DNA from: Salvelinus alpinus
Taxonomy: Eukaryota; Chordata; Actinopteri; Salmoniformes; Salmonidae
DNA length: 64,000 nucleotides
Reading direction: 5' to 3'
Assembly: GCF_045679555.1 (NCBI RefSeq)
Contig: NC_092093.1
Span: 64,856,575-64,920,574, forward strand
This document shows, piece after piece, positions 1-41,329 of this stretch. The notes beneath the pieces are model-generated. The model had not been told where the DNA came from. It searched no databases and saw nothing but the letters and a program-made list of their open reading frames with translations. Each line of letters starts with the position of its first letter. Position 1 is the stretch's first letter. Position numbers and translations under genes: made by a program.

Positions 1-3000
1 TAACACTACCTCAACTTGACCATAATGCAGGTAACACCTTTCAACATGACTACAGTACGACCATAATGCAAGGAGCACCACCTCAACACGACCATAGTAC
101 GACCATAATGCAGGTAACACTACCTCAACAGGACCACAGTACGACCATAATGCAGGTAACACTACCTCAACACGACCATAATGTAGGTAACACTACCTCA
201 ACACGACCATAATGCAGGTAACACCACCTCAACACGACCACAGTACGACCATAATGCAGGTAACACTACCTCAACACGACCATAATGTAGGTAACACTAC
301 CTCAACACGACCATAATGTAGGTAACACTACCTCAACACGACCACAGTACGACCATAATGCAGGTAACACCACCTCAACACGACTACAGTACGACCATAA
401 TGCAGGTAACACTACCTCAACACGACCACAGTACGACCATAATGCAGGTAACACCACCTCAACACGACTACAGTACGACCATAATGCAGGTAACACTACC
501 TCAACACGACCACAGTACGACCATAATGCAGGTAACACTACCTCAACACCACCATAATGCAGGTAACACTACCTCAACACGACCACAGTACGACCATAAT
601 GCAGGTAACACTACCTCAACACGACCACAGTAGGACCATAATGCAGGTAACACTACCTCAACACGACCACAGTAGGACCATAATGCAGGTAACACTACCT
701 CAACACGACCACAGTAGGACCATAATGCAGGTAACACTACCTCAACACGACCACAGTAGGACCATAATGCAGGTAACACTACCTCAACACGACCACAGTA
801 CGACCATAATGCAGGTAACACTACCTCAACACGACCATAATGCAGGTAACACTACCTCAACACGACTACAGTACGACCATAATAGAGGTAACACTACCTC
901 AACACGACCACAGTACGACCATAATGCAGGTAACACTACCTCAACACGACCACAGTACGACCATAATGCAGGTAACACTACCTCAACACGACCACAGTAG
1001 GACCATAATGCAGGTAACACTACCTCAACACGACCATAATGTAGGTAACACTACCTCAACACGATCATAATGTAGGTAACACTACCTCAACACGACCATA
1101 ATGTAGGTAACACTACCTCAACACGACCACAGTACGACCATAATGTAGGTAACACTGCATCAACACGACCATAATGTAGGTAACACTACCTCAACACGAC
1201 CATAATGCAGGTAACACTACCTCAACACGACCATAATGTAGGTAACACTACCTCAACACGACCATAATGTAGGTAACACTACCTCAACACGACCACAGTA
1301 CGACCATAATGCAGGTAACACTACCTCAACACGACCATAATGCAGGTAACACTACCTCAACACGACCATAATGTAGGTAACACTGCATCAACACGACCAT
1401 AATGTAGGTAACACAACCTCAACACGACTATAATGTAGGTAACACTGCATCAACACGACCATAATGTAGGTAAAACTACCTCAACACGACCATAATGCAG
1501 GTAACACTACCTCAACACGACCATAATGTAGGTAACACTACCTCAACACGACCATAATGCAGGTAACACTACCTCAACACGACCACAGTACGACCATAAT
1601 GTAGGTAACACCACCTCAACACGACCATAATGTAGGTAACACTACCTCAACACGACCATAATGTAGGTAACACTACCTCAACACGACCATAATGCAGGTA
1701 ACACCACCTCAACACGACTACAGTACGACCATAATGCAGGTAACACCACCTTAACACAACCACAGTACGACCACAATGCAGGTAACACTACCTCAACACG
1801 ACCACAGTACGACCATAATGCAGGTAACACCACCTCAACACGACCACAGTACGACCATAATGCAGGTAACACCACCTTAACACAACCACAGTACGACCAC
1901 AATGCAGGTAACACTACCTCAACACGACCACAGTACGACCATAATGCAGGTAACACCACCTCAACACGACCACAGTACGACCATAATGCAGGTAACACCA
2001 CCTCAACACGACCACAGTACGACCATAATGTAGGTAACACTACCTCAACACGACCATAATGTTGGTAACACTACCTCAACATGACCATAATGTAGGTAAC
2101 ACTACCTCAACACAACCATAATGTACGTAACACTACCTCAACACGACCATAATGCAGGTAACACCACCTCAACACGACCATAATGTAGGTAACACTACCT
2201 TAACACAACCACAGTACGACCATAATGCAGGTAACACTACCTCAACACGACCATAATGTAGGTAACACTACCTCAACACGACCATAATGTAGGTAACACT
2301 ACCTCAACACGACCATAATTTAGGTAACACTGCATCAACACGACCATAATGTAGGTAACACTACCTCAACACGACCATAATGTTGGTAACACTACCTCAA
2401 CACGATCATAATGTAGGTAACACTACCTCAACACGACCATAATGTAGGTAACACTACCTCAACACGACCATAATGTTGGTAACACTACCTCAACATGACC
2501 ATAATGTAGGTAACACTACCTCAACTTGACCATAATGCAGGTAACACCTTTCAACATGACTACAGTACGACCATAATGCAAGGAGCACCACCTCAACACG
2601 ACCATAGTACGACCATAATGCAGGTAACACTACCTCAACAGGACCACAGTACGACCATAATGCAGGTAACACTACCTCAACACGACCATAATGTAGGTAA
2701 CACTACCTCAACACGACCATAATGCAGGTAACACCACCTCAACACGACCACAGTACGACCATAATGCAGGTAACACTACCTCAACACGACCATAATGTAG
2801 GTAACACTACCTCAACACGACCACAGTACGACCATAATGCAGGTAACACCACCTCAACACGACTACAGTACGACCATAATGCAGGTAACACTACCTCAAC
2901 ACGACCACAGTACGACCATAATGCAGGTAACACCACCTCAACACGACTACCGTACGACCATAATGCAGGTAACACTACCTCAACACGACCATAATGCAGG

Positions 3001-6000
3001 TAACACTACCTCAACACGACCACAGTACGACCATAATGCAGGTAACACTACCTCAACACGACCACAGTACGACCATAATGCAGGTAACACTACCTCAACA
3101 CGACCACAGTAGGACCATAATGCAGGTTACACTACCTCAACACGACCACAGTACGACCATAATGCAGGTAACACTACCTCAACACGACCATAATGCAGGT
3201 AACACTACCTCAACACGACTACAGTACGACCATAATGCAGGTAACACTACCTCAACACGACCATAATGTTGGTAACACTACCTCAACATGACCATAATGT
3301 AGGTAACACTACCTCAACACAACCATAATGTACGTAACACTACCTCAACACGACCATAATGCAGGTAACACCACCTCAACACGACCATAATGTAGGTAAC
3401 ACTACCTTAACACAACCACAGTACGACCATAATGCAGGTAACACTACCTCAACACGACCATAATGTAGGTAACACTACCTCAACACGACCATAATGTAGG
3501 TAACACTACCTCAACACGACCATAATTTAGGTAACACTGCATCAACACGACCATAATGTAGGTAACACTACCTCAACACGACCATAATGTTGGTAACACT
3601 ACCTCAACACGATCATAATGTAGGTAACACTACCTCAACACGACCATAATGTAGGTAACACTACCTCAACACGACCATAATGTTGGTAACACTACCTCAA
3701 CATGACCATAATGTAGGTAACACTACCTCAACACGACCATAATGCAGGTAACACCTTTCAACATGACTACAGTACGACCATAATGCAAGGAGCACCACCT
3801 CAACATGACCATAGTACGACCATAATGCAGGTAACACTACCTCAACACGACCACAGTACGACCATAATGCAGGTAACACTACCTCAACACGACCATAATG
3901 TAGGTAACACTACCTCAACACGACCCATAATGTAGGTAACACTACCTCAACACGACCATAATGCAGGTAACACCACCTCAACACGACCACAGTACGACCA
4001 TAATGCAGGTAACACTACCTCAACACGACCATAATGTAGGTAACACTACCTCAACACGACCACAGTACGACCATAATGCAGGTAACACCACCTCAACACG
4101 ACTACAGTACGACCATAATGCAGGTAACACTACCTCAACACGACCACAGTACGACCATAATGCAGGTAACACCACCTCAACACGACCACAGTACGACCAT
4201 AATGCAGGTAACACTACCTCAACACGACCATAATGTAGGTAACACTACCTCAACACGACCATAATGTAGGTAACACTACCTCAACACGACCACAGTACGA
4301 CCATAATCCAGGTAACACCACCTCAACACGACTACAGTACGACCATAATGCAGGTAACACTACCTCAACACGACCACAGTACGACCATAATGCAGGTAAC
4401 ACCACCTCAACACGACTACAGTACGACCATAATGCAGGTAACACTACCTCAACACGACCACAGTACGACCATAATGCAGGTAACACTACCTCAACACGAC
4501 CACAGTACGACCATAATGCAGGTAACACTACCTCAACACGACCATAATGCAGGTAACACTACCTCAACACGACTACAGTACGACCATAATAGAGGTAACA
4601 CTACCTCAACACGACCACAGTACGACCATAATGCAGGTAACACTACCTCAACACGACCACAGTAGGACCATAATGCAGGTAACACTACCTCAACACGACC
4701 ATAATGTAGGTAACACTACCTCAACACGATCATAATGTAGGTAACACTACCTCAACACGACCATAATGTAGGTAACACTACCTCAACACGACCACAGTAC
4801 GACCATAATGCAGGTAACACTACCTCAACACGACCATAATGCAGGTAACACTACCTCAACACGACCATAATGTAGGTAACACTGCATCAACACGACCATA
4901 ATGTAGGTAACACTACCTCAACACGACCATAATGCAGGTAACACTACCTCAACACGACCATAATGCAGGTAACACCACCTCAACACGACCACAGTACGAC
5001 CATAATGCAGGTAATACTACCTCAACACGACCATAATGTAGGTAACACTACCTCAACACAACCATAATGCAGGTAACACTACCTCAACACGACCATAATG
5101 CAGGTAACACCACCTCAACACGACCACAGTACGACCATAATGCAGGTAATACTACCTCAACACGACCATAATGTAGGTAACACTACCTCAACACGACCAT
5201 AATGCAGGTAACACTACCTCAACACGACCACAGTACGGCCATAATGTAGGTAACACCACCTCAACACGACCATAATGTAGGTAACACTACCTCAACACGA
5301 CCATAATGTAGGTAACACTACCTCAACACGACCATAATGCAGGTAACACCACCTCAACACGACTACAGTACGACCATAATGCAGGTAACACCACCTTAAC
5401 ACAACCACAGTACGACCACAATGCAGGTAACACTACCTCAACACGACCACAGTACGACCATAATGCAGGTAACACTACCTCAACACGACCACAGTACGAC
5501 CATAATGCAGGTAACACTACCTCAACACGACCACAGTAGGACCATAATGCAGGTAACACTACCTCAACACGACCATAATGTAGGTAACACTACCTCAACA
5601 CGATCATAATGTAGGTAACACTACCTCAACACGACCATAATGTAGGTAACACTACCTCAACACGACCACAGTACGACCATAATGCAGGTAACACTACCTC
5701 AACACGACCATAATGCAGGTAACACTACCTCAACACGACCATAATGTAGGTAACACTGCATCAACACGACCATAATGTAGGTAACACTACCTCAACACGA
5801 CCATAATGCAGGTAACACTACCTCAACACGACCATAATGTAGGTAACACTACCTCAACACGACCATAATGCAGGTAACACCACCTCAACACGACCACAGT
5901 ACGACCATAATGCAGGTAACACTACCTCAACACGACCATAATGTAGGTAACACTGCATCAACACGACCATAATGTAGGTAACACTACCTCAACACGACCA

Positions 6001-9000
6001 TAATGTAGGTAACACTGCATCAACACGACCATAATGTAGGTAACACTACCTCAACACGACCATAATGTAGGTAACACTGCATCAACACGACCATAATGTA
6101 GGTAACACTACCTCAACACGACCATAATGCAGGTAACACTACCTCAACACGACCACAGTACGACCATAATGCAGGTAACACTACCTCAACACGACCATAA
6201 TGTAGGTAACACTACCTCAACACGACCATAATGCAGGTAACACTACCTCAACACGACCATAATGCAGGTAACACTACCTCAACACGACCACAGTACGACC
6301 ATAATGCAGGTAACACTACCTCAACACGACCATAATGTAGGTAACACTACCTCAACACGACCATAATGCAGGTAACACTACCTCAACACGACCATAATGC
6401 AGGTAACACTACCTCAACACGACCACAGTACGACCATAATGTAGGTAACACCACCTCAACACGACCATAATGTAGGTAACACTACCTCAACACGACCATA
6501 ATGTAGGTAACACTACCTCAACACGACCATAATGCAGGTAACACCACCTCAACACGACTACAGTACGACCATAATGCAGGTAACACCACCTTAACACAAC
6601 CACAGTACGACCACAATGCAGGTAACACTACCTCAATACGACCACAGTACGACCATAATCCAGGTAACACCACCTCAACACGACTACAGTACGACCATAA
6701 TGCATGTAACACTACCTCAACACGACCACAGTACGACCATAATGCAGGTAACACCACCTCAACACGACTACAGTACGACCATAATGCAGGTAACACTACC
6801 TCAACACGACCACAGTACGACCATAATGCAGGTAACACTACCTCAACACCACCATAATGCAGGTAACACTACCTCAACACGATCACAGTACGACCATAAT
6901 GCAGGTAACACTACCTCAACACGACCACAGTACGACCATAATGCAGGTAACACTACCTCAACACGACCACAGTAGGACCATAATGCAGGTAACACTACCT
7001 CAACACGACCACAGTACGACCATAATGCAGGTAACACTACCTCAACACGACCATAATGCAGGTAACACTACCTCAACACGACTACAGTACGACCATAATA
7101 GAGGTAACACTACCTCAACACGACCACAGTACGACCATAATGCAGGTAACACTACCTCAACACGACCACAGTACGACCATAATGCAGGTAACACTACCTC
7201 AACACGACCACAGTAGGACCATAATGCAGGTAACACTACCTCAACACGACCATAATGTAGGTAACACTACCTCAACACGATCATAATGTAGGTAACACTA
7301 CCTCAACACGACCATAATGTAGGTAACACTACCTCAACACGACCACAGTACGACCATAATGCAGGTAACACTACCTCAACACGACCATAATGCAGGTAAC
7401 ACTACCTCAACACGACCATAATGTAGGTAACACTGCATCAACACGACCATAATGTAGGTAACACTACCTCAACTAGACCATAATGCAGGTAACACTACCT
7501 CAACACGACCATAATGTAGGTAACACTACCTCAACACGACCATAATGCAGGTAACACCACCTCAACACGACCACAGTACGACCATAATGCAGGTAACACT
7601 ACCTCAACACGACCATAATGCAGGTAACACTACCTCAACACGACCATAATGTAGGTAACACTGCATCAACACGACCATAATGTAGGTAACACTACCTCAA
7701 CACGACCATAATGTAGGTAACACTGCATCAACACGACCATAATGTAGGTAACACTACCTCAACACGACCATAATGCAGGTAACACTACCTCAACACGACC
7801 ACAGTACGACCATAATGCAGGTAACACTACCTCAACACGACCATAATGTAGGTAACACTACCTCAACACGACCATAATGCAGGTAACACTACCTCAACAC
7901 GACCACAGTACGACCATAATGTAGGTAACACCACCTCAACACGACCATAATGTAGGTAACACTACCTCAACACGACCATAATGTAGGTAACACTACCTCA
8001 ACACGACCATAATGCAGGTAACACCACCTCAACACGACTACAGTACGACCATAATGCAGGTAACACCACCTTAACACAACCACAGTACGACCACAATGCA
8101 GGTAACACTACCTCAATACGACCACAGTACGACCATAATGCAGGTAACACCACCTCAACACGACCACAGTACGACCATAATGCAGGTAACACCACCTCAA
8201 CACGACCACAGTACGACCATAATGTAGGTAACACTACCTCAACACGACCATAATGTTGGTAACACTACCTCAACATGACCATAATGTAGGTAACACTACC
8301 TCAACACAACCATAATGTACGTAACACTACCTCAACATGACCATAATGCAGGTAACACCACCTCAACACGACCATAATGTAGGTAACACTACCTTAACAC
8401 AACCACAGTACGACCATAATGCAGGTAACACTACCTCAACACGACCATAATGTAGGTAACACTACCTCAACACGACCATAATGTAGGTAACACTACCTCA
8501 ACACGACCATAATTTAGGTAACACTGCATCAACACGACCATAATGTAGGTAACACTACCTCAACACGACCATAATGTTGGTAACACTACCTCAACACGAT
8601 CATAATGTAGGTAACACTACCTCAACACGACCATAATGTAGGTAACACTACCTCAACACGACCATAATGTTGGTAACACTACCTCAACATGACCATAATG
8701 CAGGTAACACCTTTCAACATGACTACAGTACGACCATAATGCAAGGAGCACCACCTCAACACGACCATAGTACGACCATAATGCAGGTAACACTACCTCA
8801 ACACGACCACAGTACGACCATAATGCAGGTAACACCACCTCAACACGACCATAATGCAGGTAACACCACCTCAACACGACCACAGTACGACCATAATGCA
8901 GGTAACACTACCTCAACACGACCATAATGTAGGTAACACTACCTCAACACGACCACAGTACGACCATAATGCAGGTAACACTACCTCAACACGACCACAG

Positions 9001-10221
9001 TACGACCATAATGCAGGTAACACCACCTCAACACGACTACAGTACGACCATAATGCAGGTAACACTACCTCAACACGACCATAATGCAGGTAACACTACC
9101 TCAACACGACCACAGTACGACCATAATGCAGGTAACACTACCTCAACACGACCACAGTACGACCATAATGCAGGTAACACTACCTCAACACGACCACAGT
9201 AGGACCATAATGCAGGTAACACTACCTCAACACGACCACAGTACGACCATAATGCAGGTAACACTACCTCAACACGACCATAATGCAGGTAACACTACCT
9301 CAACACGACTACAGTACGACCATAATGCAGGTAACACTACCTCAACACGACCACAGTACGACCATAATGCAGGTAACACTACCTCAACACGACCACAGTA
9401 CGACCATAATGCAGGTAACACTACCTCAACACGACCACAGTAGGACCATAATGCAGGTAACACTACCTCAACACGACCATAATGCAGGTAACACTACCTC
9501 AACACGATCATAATGTAGGTAACACTACCTCAACACGACCATAATGTAGGTAACACTACCTCAACACGACCACAGTACGACCATAATGCAGGTAACACTA
9601 CCTCAACACGACCATAATGCAGGTAACACTACCTCAACACGACCATAATGTAGGTAACACTGCATCAACACGACCATAATGTAGGTAACACTACCTCAAC
9701 ACGACCATAATGCAGGTAACACCACCTCAACACGACCACAGTACGACCATAATGCAGGTAACACTACCTCAACACGACCATAATGCAGGTAACACCACCT
9801 CAACACGACCACAGTAGGACCATAATGCAGGTAACACTACCTCAACACGACCATAATGCAGGTAACACTACCTCAACACGACCATAATGCAGGTAACACT
9901 ACCTCAACACGACCACAGTACGACCATAATGCAGGTAACACTACCTCAACACGACCATAATGTAGGTAACACTACCTCAACACGACCATAATGCAGGTAA
10001 CACTACCTCAACACGACCACAGTACGACCATAATGTAGGTAACACCACCTCAACACGACCATAATGTAGGTAACACTACCTCAACACGACCATAATGCAG
10101 GTAACACCACCTCAACACGACCACAGTACGACCATAATGCAGGTAACACTACCTCAACACGACCACAGTACGACCATAATGCAGGTAACACCACCTCAAC
10201 ACGACCACAGTAGGACCATAA
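1..10221. repeat. Long minisatellite with 31- and 42-bp units (intronic, truncated at window start)
   Basis: The stretch is one continuous tandem array. The short unit is 31 bp and carries the words CACTACCTCAACACGACC and ATAATGTAGGTAA. The long unit is 42 bp and differs by an 11-bp insertion (ACAGTACGACC). Point variants such as CTGCATCAACACG, ACCTTAACACAACC and CCTTTCAACATGACTAC mark a higher-order pattern: the last variant recurs near 35, 2545, 3752 and 8708 with similar flanking units. Array length over unit size suggests roughly 250 to 320 units. The array lies upstream of the first visible dip2 exon, so it is most likely inside the preceding dip2 intron and transcribed in this orientation. 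Most units hold CAG/GTAAC or TAG/GTAAC, which resembles a 5' splice site. Both strands read open for long stretches only because 42-bp units keep frame; I do not regard these as genes. Confidence 0.97.
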
Positions 10222-10349
10222 TGAAACCAGAACACAGACCGGTCAAAATGTTGCAGTAATCTGTTTTTTTACACTACTTTTGAACTGACAGCAGAGTTTT
10301 TTTTGTTCATGATCTCTTGACTCCTCCCCTGTGTGTGTGTGATTGACAG

Positions 10350-37139
<26,790 letters not shown>

Positions 37140-37380
37140 CCCAGACGCCCCATCCTGGGGGGGTGGACCTGAGTGAGGGAGATGTGTGTGTATGTGTGTG
37201 TTAGCATGCGTGTGTATGGATATGTGCGTGTATATCGCTGGTGTTCATTTTAAATCAAGACGTACTGTATTTTTGAATCTGCACATGGTCATATGGTGTG
37301 GTGCCAGTTGTCTGATCCTTTAGTTGTGCTGTGGTGGAGGTATGGCTGTTTCTGCACCCCCGGTTAAACCTGACACCTAG

Positions 37381-37628
37381 ACAGGAAGTCACTGTACAAA
37401 ACCTTAAGGGAACACTGTGTATCGATAGACAGGAAGTCACTGTACAAAACCTTAAGGGAACACTGTGTATCGATAGACAGGAAGTCACTGTACAAAACCT
37501 TAAGGGAACACTGTGTATCGATAGACAGGAAGTCACTGTACAAAACCTTAAGGGAACACTGTGTATCGATAGACAGGAAGTCACTGTACAAAACCTTAAG
37601 GGAACACTGTGTATCGATAGACAGGAAG
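37381..37628. repeat. 48-bp tandem repeat, five copies plus a partial
   Basis: Five near-identical 48-bp units begin ACAGGAAGTCACTGTACAAA and end TGTGTATCGATAG, with the first 8 bp of a sixth. The copies look identical, which points to recent expansion. The 48-bp length keeps a frame open on both strands. Confidence 0.97.
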
Positions 37629-38233
37629 ACTGACTGGACCACTAGTAGTTGTTGTTAGGAGAGAGAGAGAAAATATCTCTGAACATATCTGTTTTCTTGA
37701 TGAAATACACATTAAAAATAATGTTATTAAAGTATATTGTCAGAAGAAGACAGGGGGTTCAGATTAGTGTATAAATATAAATATTGTATATAAACATAAT
37801 CTATATGGAGAGATAACTAAAACACACTGAGGACTAGCCCTGTTATACAGCACTCTCCACCCACACCCTGTGTACATGTGTGCGCGTGTGTGTGTGTGTG
37901 TGTGTGAGCGCAATGCAGCAATCCTCTTATCAGAATCACATTCTCGATTTCTTTCCTAAAACCCATTGACTCCTAAATGCCAAGTGAATCCGTTAGAAGT
38001 AAACCATTGTTTCTATCCCACATTGTTTAAACATTGTACGCATATGATTATGGTAATATGTGATTCTGCTAAGCAGAGAGCCCAGTAAGTAGCAGAGGAA
38101 AAATGTAGTTGCAAGGAGTTGTAAAACTGAGCTCTGGACCAGAGACACAATGCTTTCTGAATGGCCCCCTGTTTCCTTTATAGTACACTACTTAGTACAA
38201 GTAGGACTCCATGTAGGGAATGAGGTGGTATTT

Positions 38234-39346
38234 GAGACACACCCACAGTGAAGTGTTCTAACAAAGAGACACACCCACAGTGAAGTGTTCTAACAGAGAC
38301 ACACCCACAGTGAAGGGTTCTAACAGAGACACACCCACAGTGAAGTGTTCTAACAGAGACACACCCACAGTGAAGTGTTCTAACAGAGACACACCCACAG
38401 TGAAGTGTTCTAACAGAGACACACCCACAGTGAAGTGTTCTAACAAAGAGACACACCCACAGTGAAGTGTTCTAACAGACACACCCACAGTGAAGTGTTC
38501 TAACAGAGACACACCCACAGTGAAGTGTTCTAACAGAGACACACCCACAGTGAAGTGTTCTAACAGAGACACCCACAGTGAAGTGTTCTAACAGAGACAC
38601 ACCCACAGTGAAGTGTTCTAACAGAGACACACCCACAGTGAAGTGTTCTAACAGAGACACACCCACAGTGAAGTGTTCTAACAGAGACACACCCACAGTG
38701 AAATGTTCTAACAGAGAGACACACCCACAGTGAAGTGTTCTAACAGAGACACACCCACAATGAAGTGTTCTAACAGAGACACACCCACAGTGAAGTGTTC
38801 TAACAGAGACATACCCACAGTGAAGTGTTCTAACAAAGAGACACACCCACAGTGAAGTGTTCTAACAAAGAGACACACCCACAGTGAAGTGTTCTAACAG
38901 AGAGACACACCCACAGTGAAGTGTTCTAACAAAGAGACACACCCACAGTGAAGTGTTCTAACAAAGAGACACACCCACAGTGAAGTGTTCTAACAGAGAG
39001 ACACACCCACAGTGAAGTGTTCTAACAGAGACACACCCACAGTGAAGTGTTCTAACAGAGAGACACACCCACAGTGAAGTGTTCTAACAAAGAGACACAC
39101 CCACAGTGAAGTGTTCTAACAGAGAGACACACCCACAGTGAAGTGTTCTAACAGAGACACACCCACAGTGAAGTGTTCTAACAGAGACACACCCACAGTG
39201 AAGTGTTCTAACAAAGAGACACACCCACAGTGAAGTGTTCTAACAGAGAGACACACCCACAGTGAAGTGTTCTAACAGAGACACACCCACAGTGAAGTGT
39301 TCTAACAGAGACACACCCACAGTGAAGTGTTCTAACAAAGAGACAC
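38234..39346. repeat. 30/32-bp minisatellite in the presumed dip2 3' UTR
   Basis: About 36 units built on CCCACAGTGAAGTGTTCTAA plus ACAGAGACACA. Most are 30 bp; variants with ACAAAGAGACACA or ACAGAGAGACACA are 32 bp and become more frequent toward the right end. Confidence 0.97.
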
Positions 39347-39882
39347 AGTTTAGTTTTTTTATTTTATATATATGTTAGTCATAAGCTATTACTTATGGCA
39401 TCTTATATGCATGTTATCAGTTATAACTTTTCTGTGAAAAACATTTTAGTGCTCCTTATGCTTTGTTTACATTCAGCTTTTGAGTTTGATCATTATAAAC
39501 ACAACACATTTCATTCTTATTTAATTCATCAGCTACTTTTGTCTCAGAGAGCTATAATATGATGCCATGTATGAAAAACATGCATATCATGACGTGTATT
39601 TATTTGCTTGTTATTCTGTACTGGAGAATGTTGATGGCATTATCAGCCCCTGACTGTGTGTTGGAGAGAAACGAGTCTGGTGGGTAGGGTTAAACCTGGT
39701 CCAGAAACTAGAGGTGAGAGAGACTGCACGGTGTGTGCGTGTTCGTATGTATATATTGTGTGTAAATAGTGTTGATTTTGTACGGTACAGGTGTGTGTGA
39801 CTGTTTTGTACACATGATGAAAAGATCAAAAGGACACTTTCATAAGAGCCTTCCATTGGCTCAATGTCACACTATACGGTGC

Positions 39883-39888
39883 AATAAA
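39883..39888 (+). terminator. dip2c: Candidate dip2 poly(A) signal AATAAA
   Basis: GCAATAAAGTGCTTTGATTGG contains a canonical hexamer followed by a GT-rich stretch (GGTGTGCTGTTATTGG) about 15 nt on, which fits a downstream element. It is the first clear signal after the 3' UTR arrays. Confidence 0.5.
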
Positions 39889-39900
39889 GTGCTTTGATTG

Positions 39901-41329
39901 GTGTGCTGTTATTGGTTCACATGCTTTCAGTTGTGCTCAGCTGAGAGGGGAAGGAGTATCACATGTTCTACGATCAGTTCCCTTCACCAATCCTAACCTG
40001 AAGCAGTAGGGGGTGGAAATGCTAAACTGACCTTAGATCTTGGTTGACTTCTAACCCTACTCTATGGACAGATTTTTCAACACTAATGGGGGCTTCCAGT
40101 GCAGGGGTTCCCAAAATGTTTCACTTGGAGCCCCCCTTCCAGCATTGGGGAACACCCCAATGAATTTTGCAGGTTTAAAGCTTATTTCCTGCAATTCTCC
40201 ACATTTTGTCATGAGGTACAAATACAATTTTTCAGATTTAAAGCAAATTTTCTTGCAATTCTATACATTTGGCCATGTCTAATGTGTATTCATGTGATGT
40301 TTGAGTGACTAAAAAATGACAACTATCTATGGGCTAAAAGACATTAGCTGACATGGGCTAGTTGATCTGGACATTTCTGACAAGTTATAAATAGCTCTAA
40401 GGTGTGTAATGACTGACATGACAAGAGGAAGTGATGATGCACTACCCAATTTAGAAATTGCACCTTGTGCATTCTACTATTACAACTTTCAACAGTAACC
40501 ACTGCTCTAGCGGACAAGTAGGAACTGAATAGAGGCTACTCAGAGCATCAGTGGGTTCCCATATTTACATTATCATGTCATAACAGGAAACTGTGTGTGT
40601 GTCACACATGAATATGTTGGTACTGAGGCGCAGACCCACACACACACTTTAAAACACACACAAACGGATCTCAGACAAACACATCTGAAGATGAATTTGT
40701 CCAAATAAGGCTAACATTCGTACTATTCCTCTGAAGTTCCCAATATACGGTACAGTACCAGATACAGTACATCAGTACAATACTCAACCAATGAGAGAGA
40801 AGGAAATAGGGAAAAAGAAAGAGGAGAACTGTGAAAACAGACAATCTGATGGATGTTATATATTAGGAAACGTCGTCAAAATATTTCCAAACCGGGTGGG
40901 TTGTCTCTAATTTATGCTTTGGCCACAACTACAAGGATGAGTCAATAACATTTTGGGGTATGAGTTGATATGACATGAGCTGTTAAAAATGAGGGACTTT
41001 CAAAGATCTGAGACTATCACTCGCCCTCTTTTCTTTCTTTCTCACTCCCTTTCCCCACCCTCTTGTCATGGACAATACCACAACTCCTTTAAGACCATCT
41101 CAGGCTATTAAATCGAACCTTCCAGGGACTTAATGTGACAGAAGTGGTTGTGTGAGGACTGAATCTCTCTCTTTATTTCTCTCTCTTTCTCTCGCTCTCA
41201 GCCATGTGAATGTTGTTATGGTATAAAGACATTCTTCATCATCACATTAAACTCGTAAATGACTGAATGATCTGTGAGGCAGACAGAACACAGCTGGGAT
41301 GAGTTTATCACTGGAATTTCATCCTCTCG
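39901..41329. other. Intergenic, no gene seen; degraded mobile-element-like segment at about 40102-40310
   Basis: I see no exon here. The segment from CAGGGGTTCCCAAAATGTTT resembles the terminal sequence of fish hAT-type elements and is followed by AT-rich repeat-like sequence. Its other end was not located. The segment from 41150 is TC-rich and leads into the next array. Confidence 0.35.
41111..41160 (+). repeat. Left copy of a ~50-bp direct duplication flanking the intergenic minisatellite
   Basis: CGAACCTTCCAGGGACTTAA and then TGTGACAGAAGTGGTTGTGT closely match 44058-44106, where the words read CGAACCATCCAGGGACTTAA and TGTGACATAAGTGGTCATGT. The two copies lie about 2.95 kb apart in the same orientation. 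Confidence 0.8.

Larger units (their letters stand above)
37140..39900 (+). other. dip2c: Probable dip2 3' UTR, about 2.7 kb, carrying two tandem arrays
   Basis: No exon or conserved ORF is seen between the dip2 stop and the poly(A) signal near 39883. The stretch holds a 48-bp array, AT-rich sequence with ATTAAA-like words near 37711, a short TG run near 37880, a 30-bp array, and AT-rich sequence from 39350. The extent is inferred from the first good AATAAA after the arrays. An earlier end near 37735 is possible. Confidence 0.55.

Noticed and set aside
1..10221. Possible CRISPR array or repeat protein gene (QHDHSTTIMQVTLP / LPALWSYCGRVEVV)
   Set aside because: The repeats have no unique spacers, the DNA is vertebrate, and the open frames depend only on unit length. 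They are broken whenever a 31-bp unit occurs.
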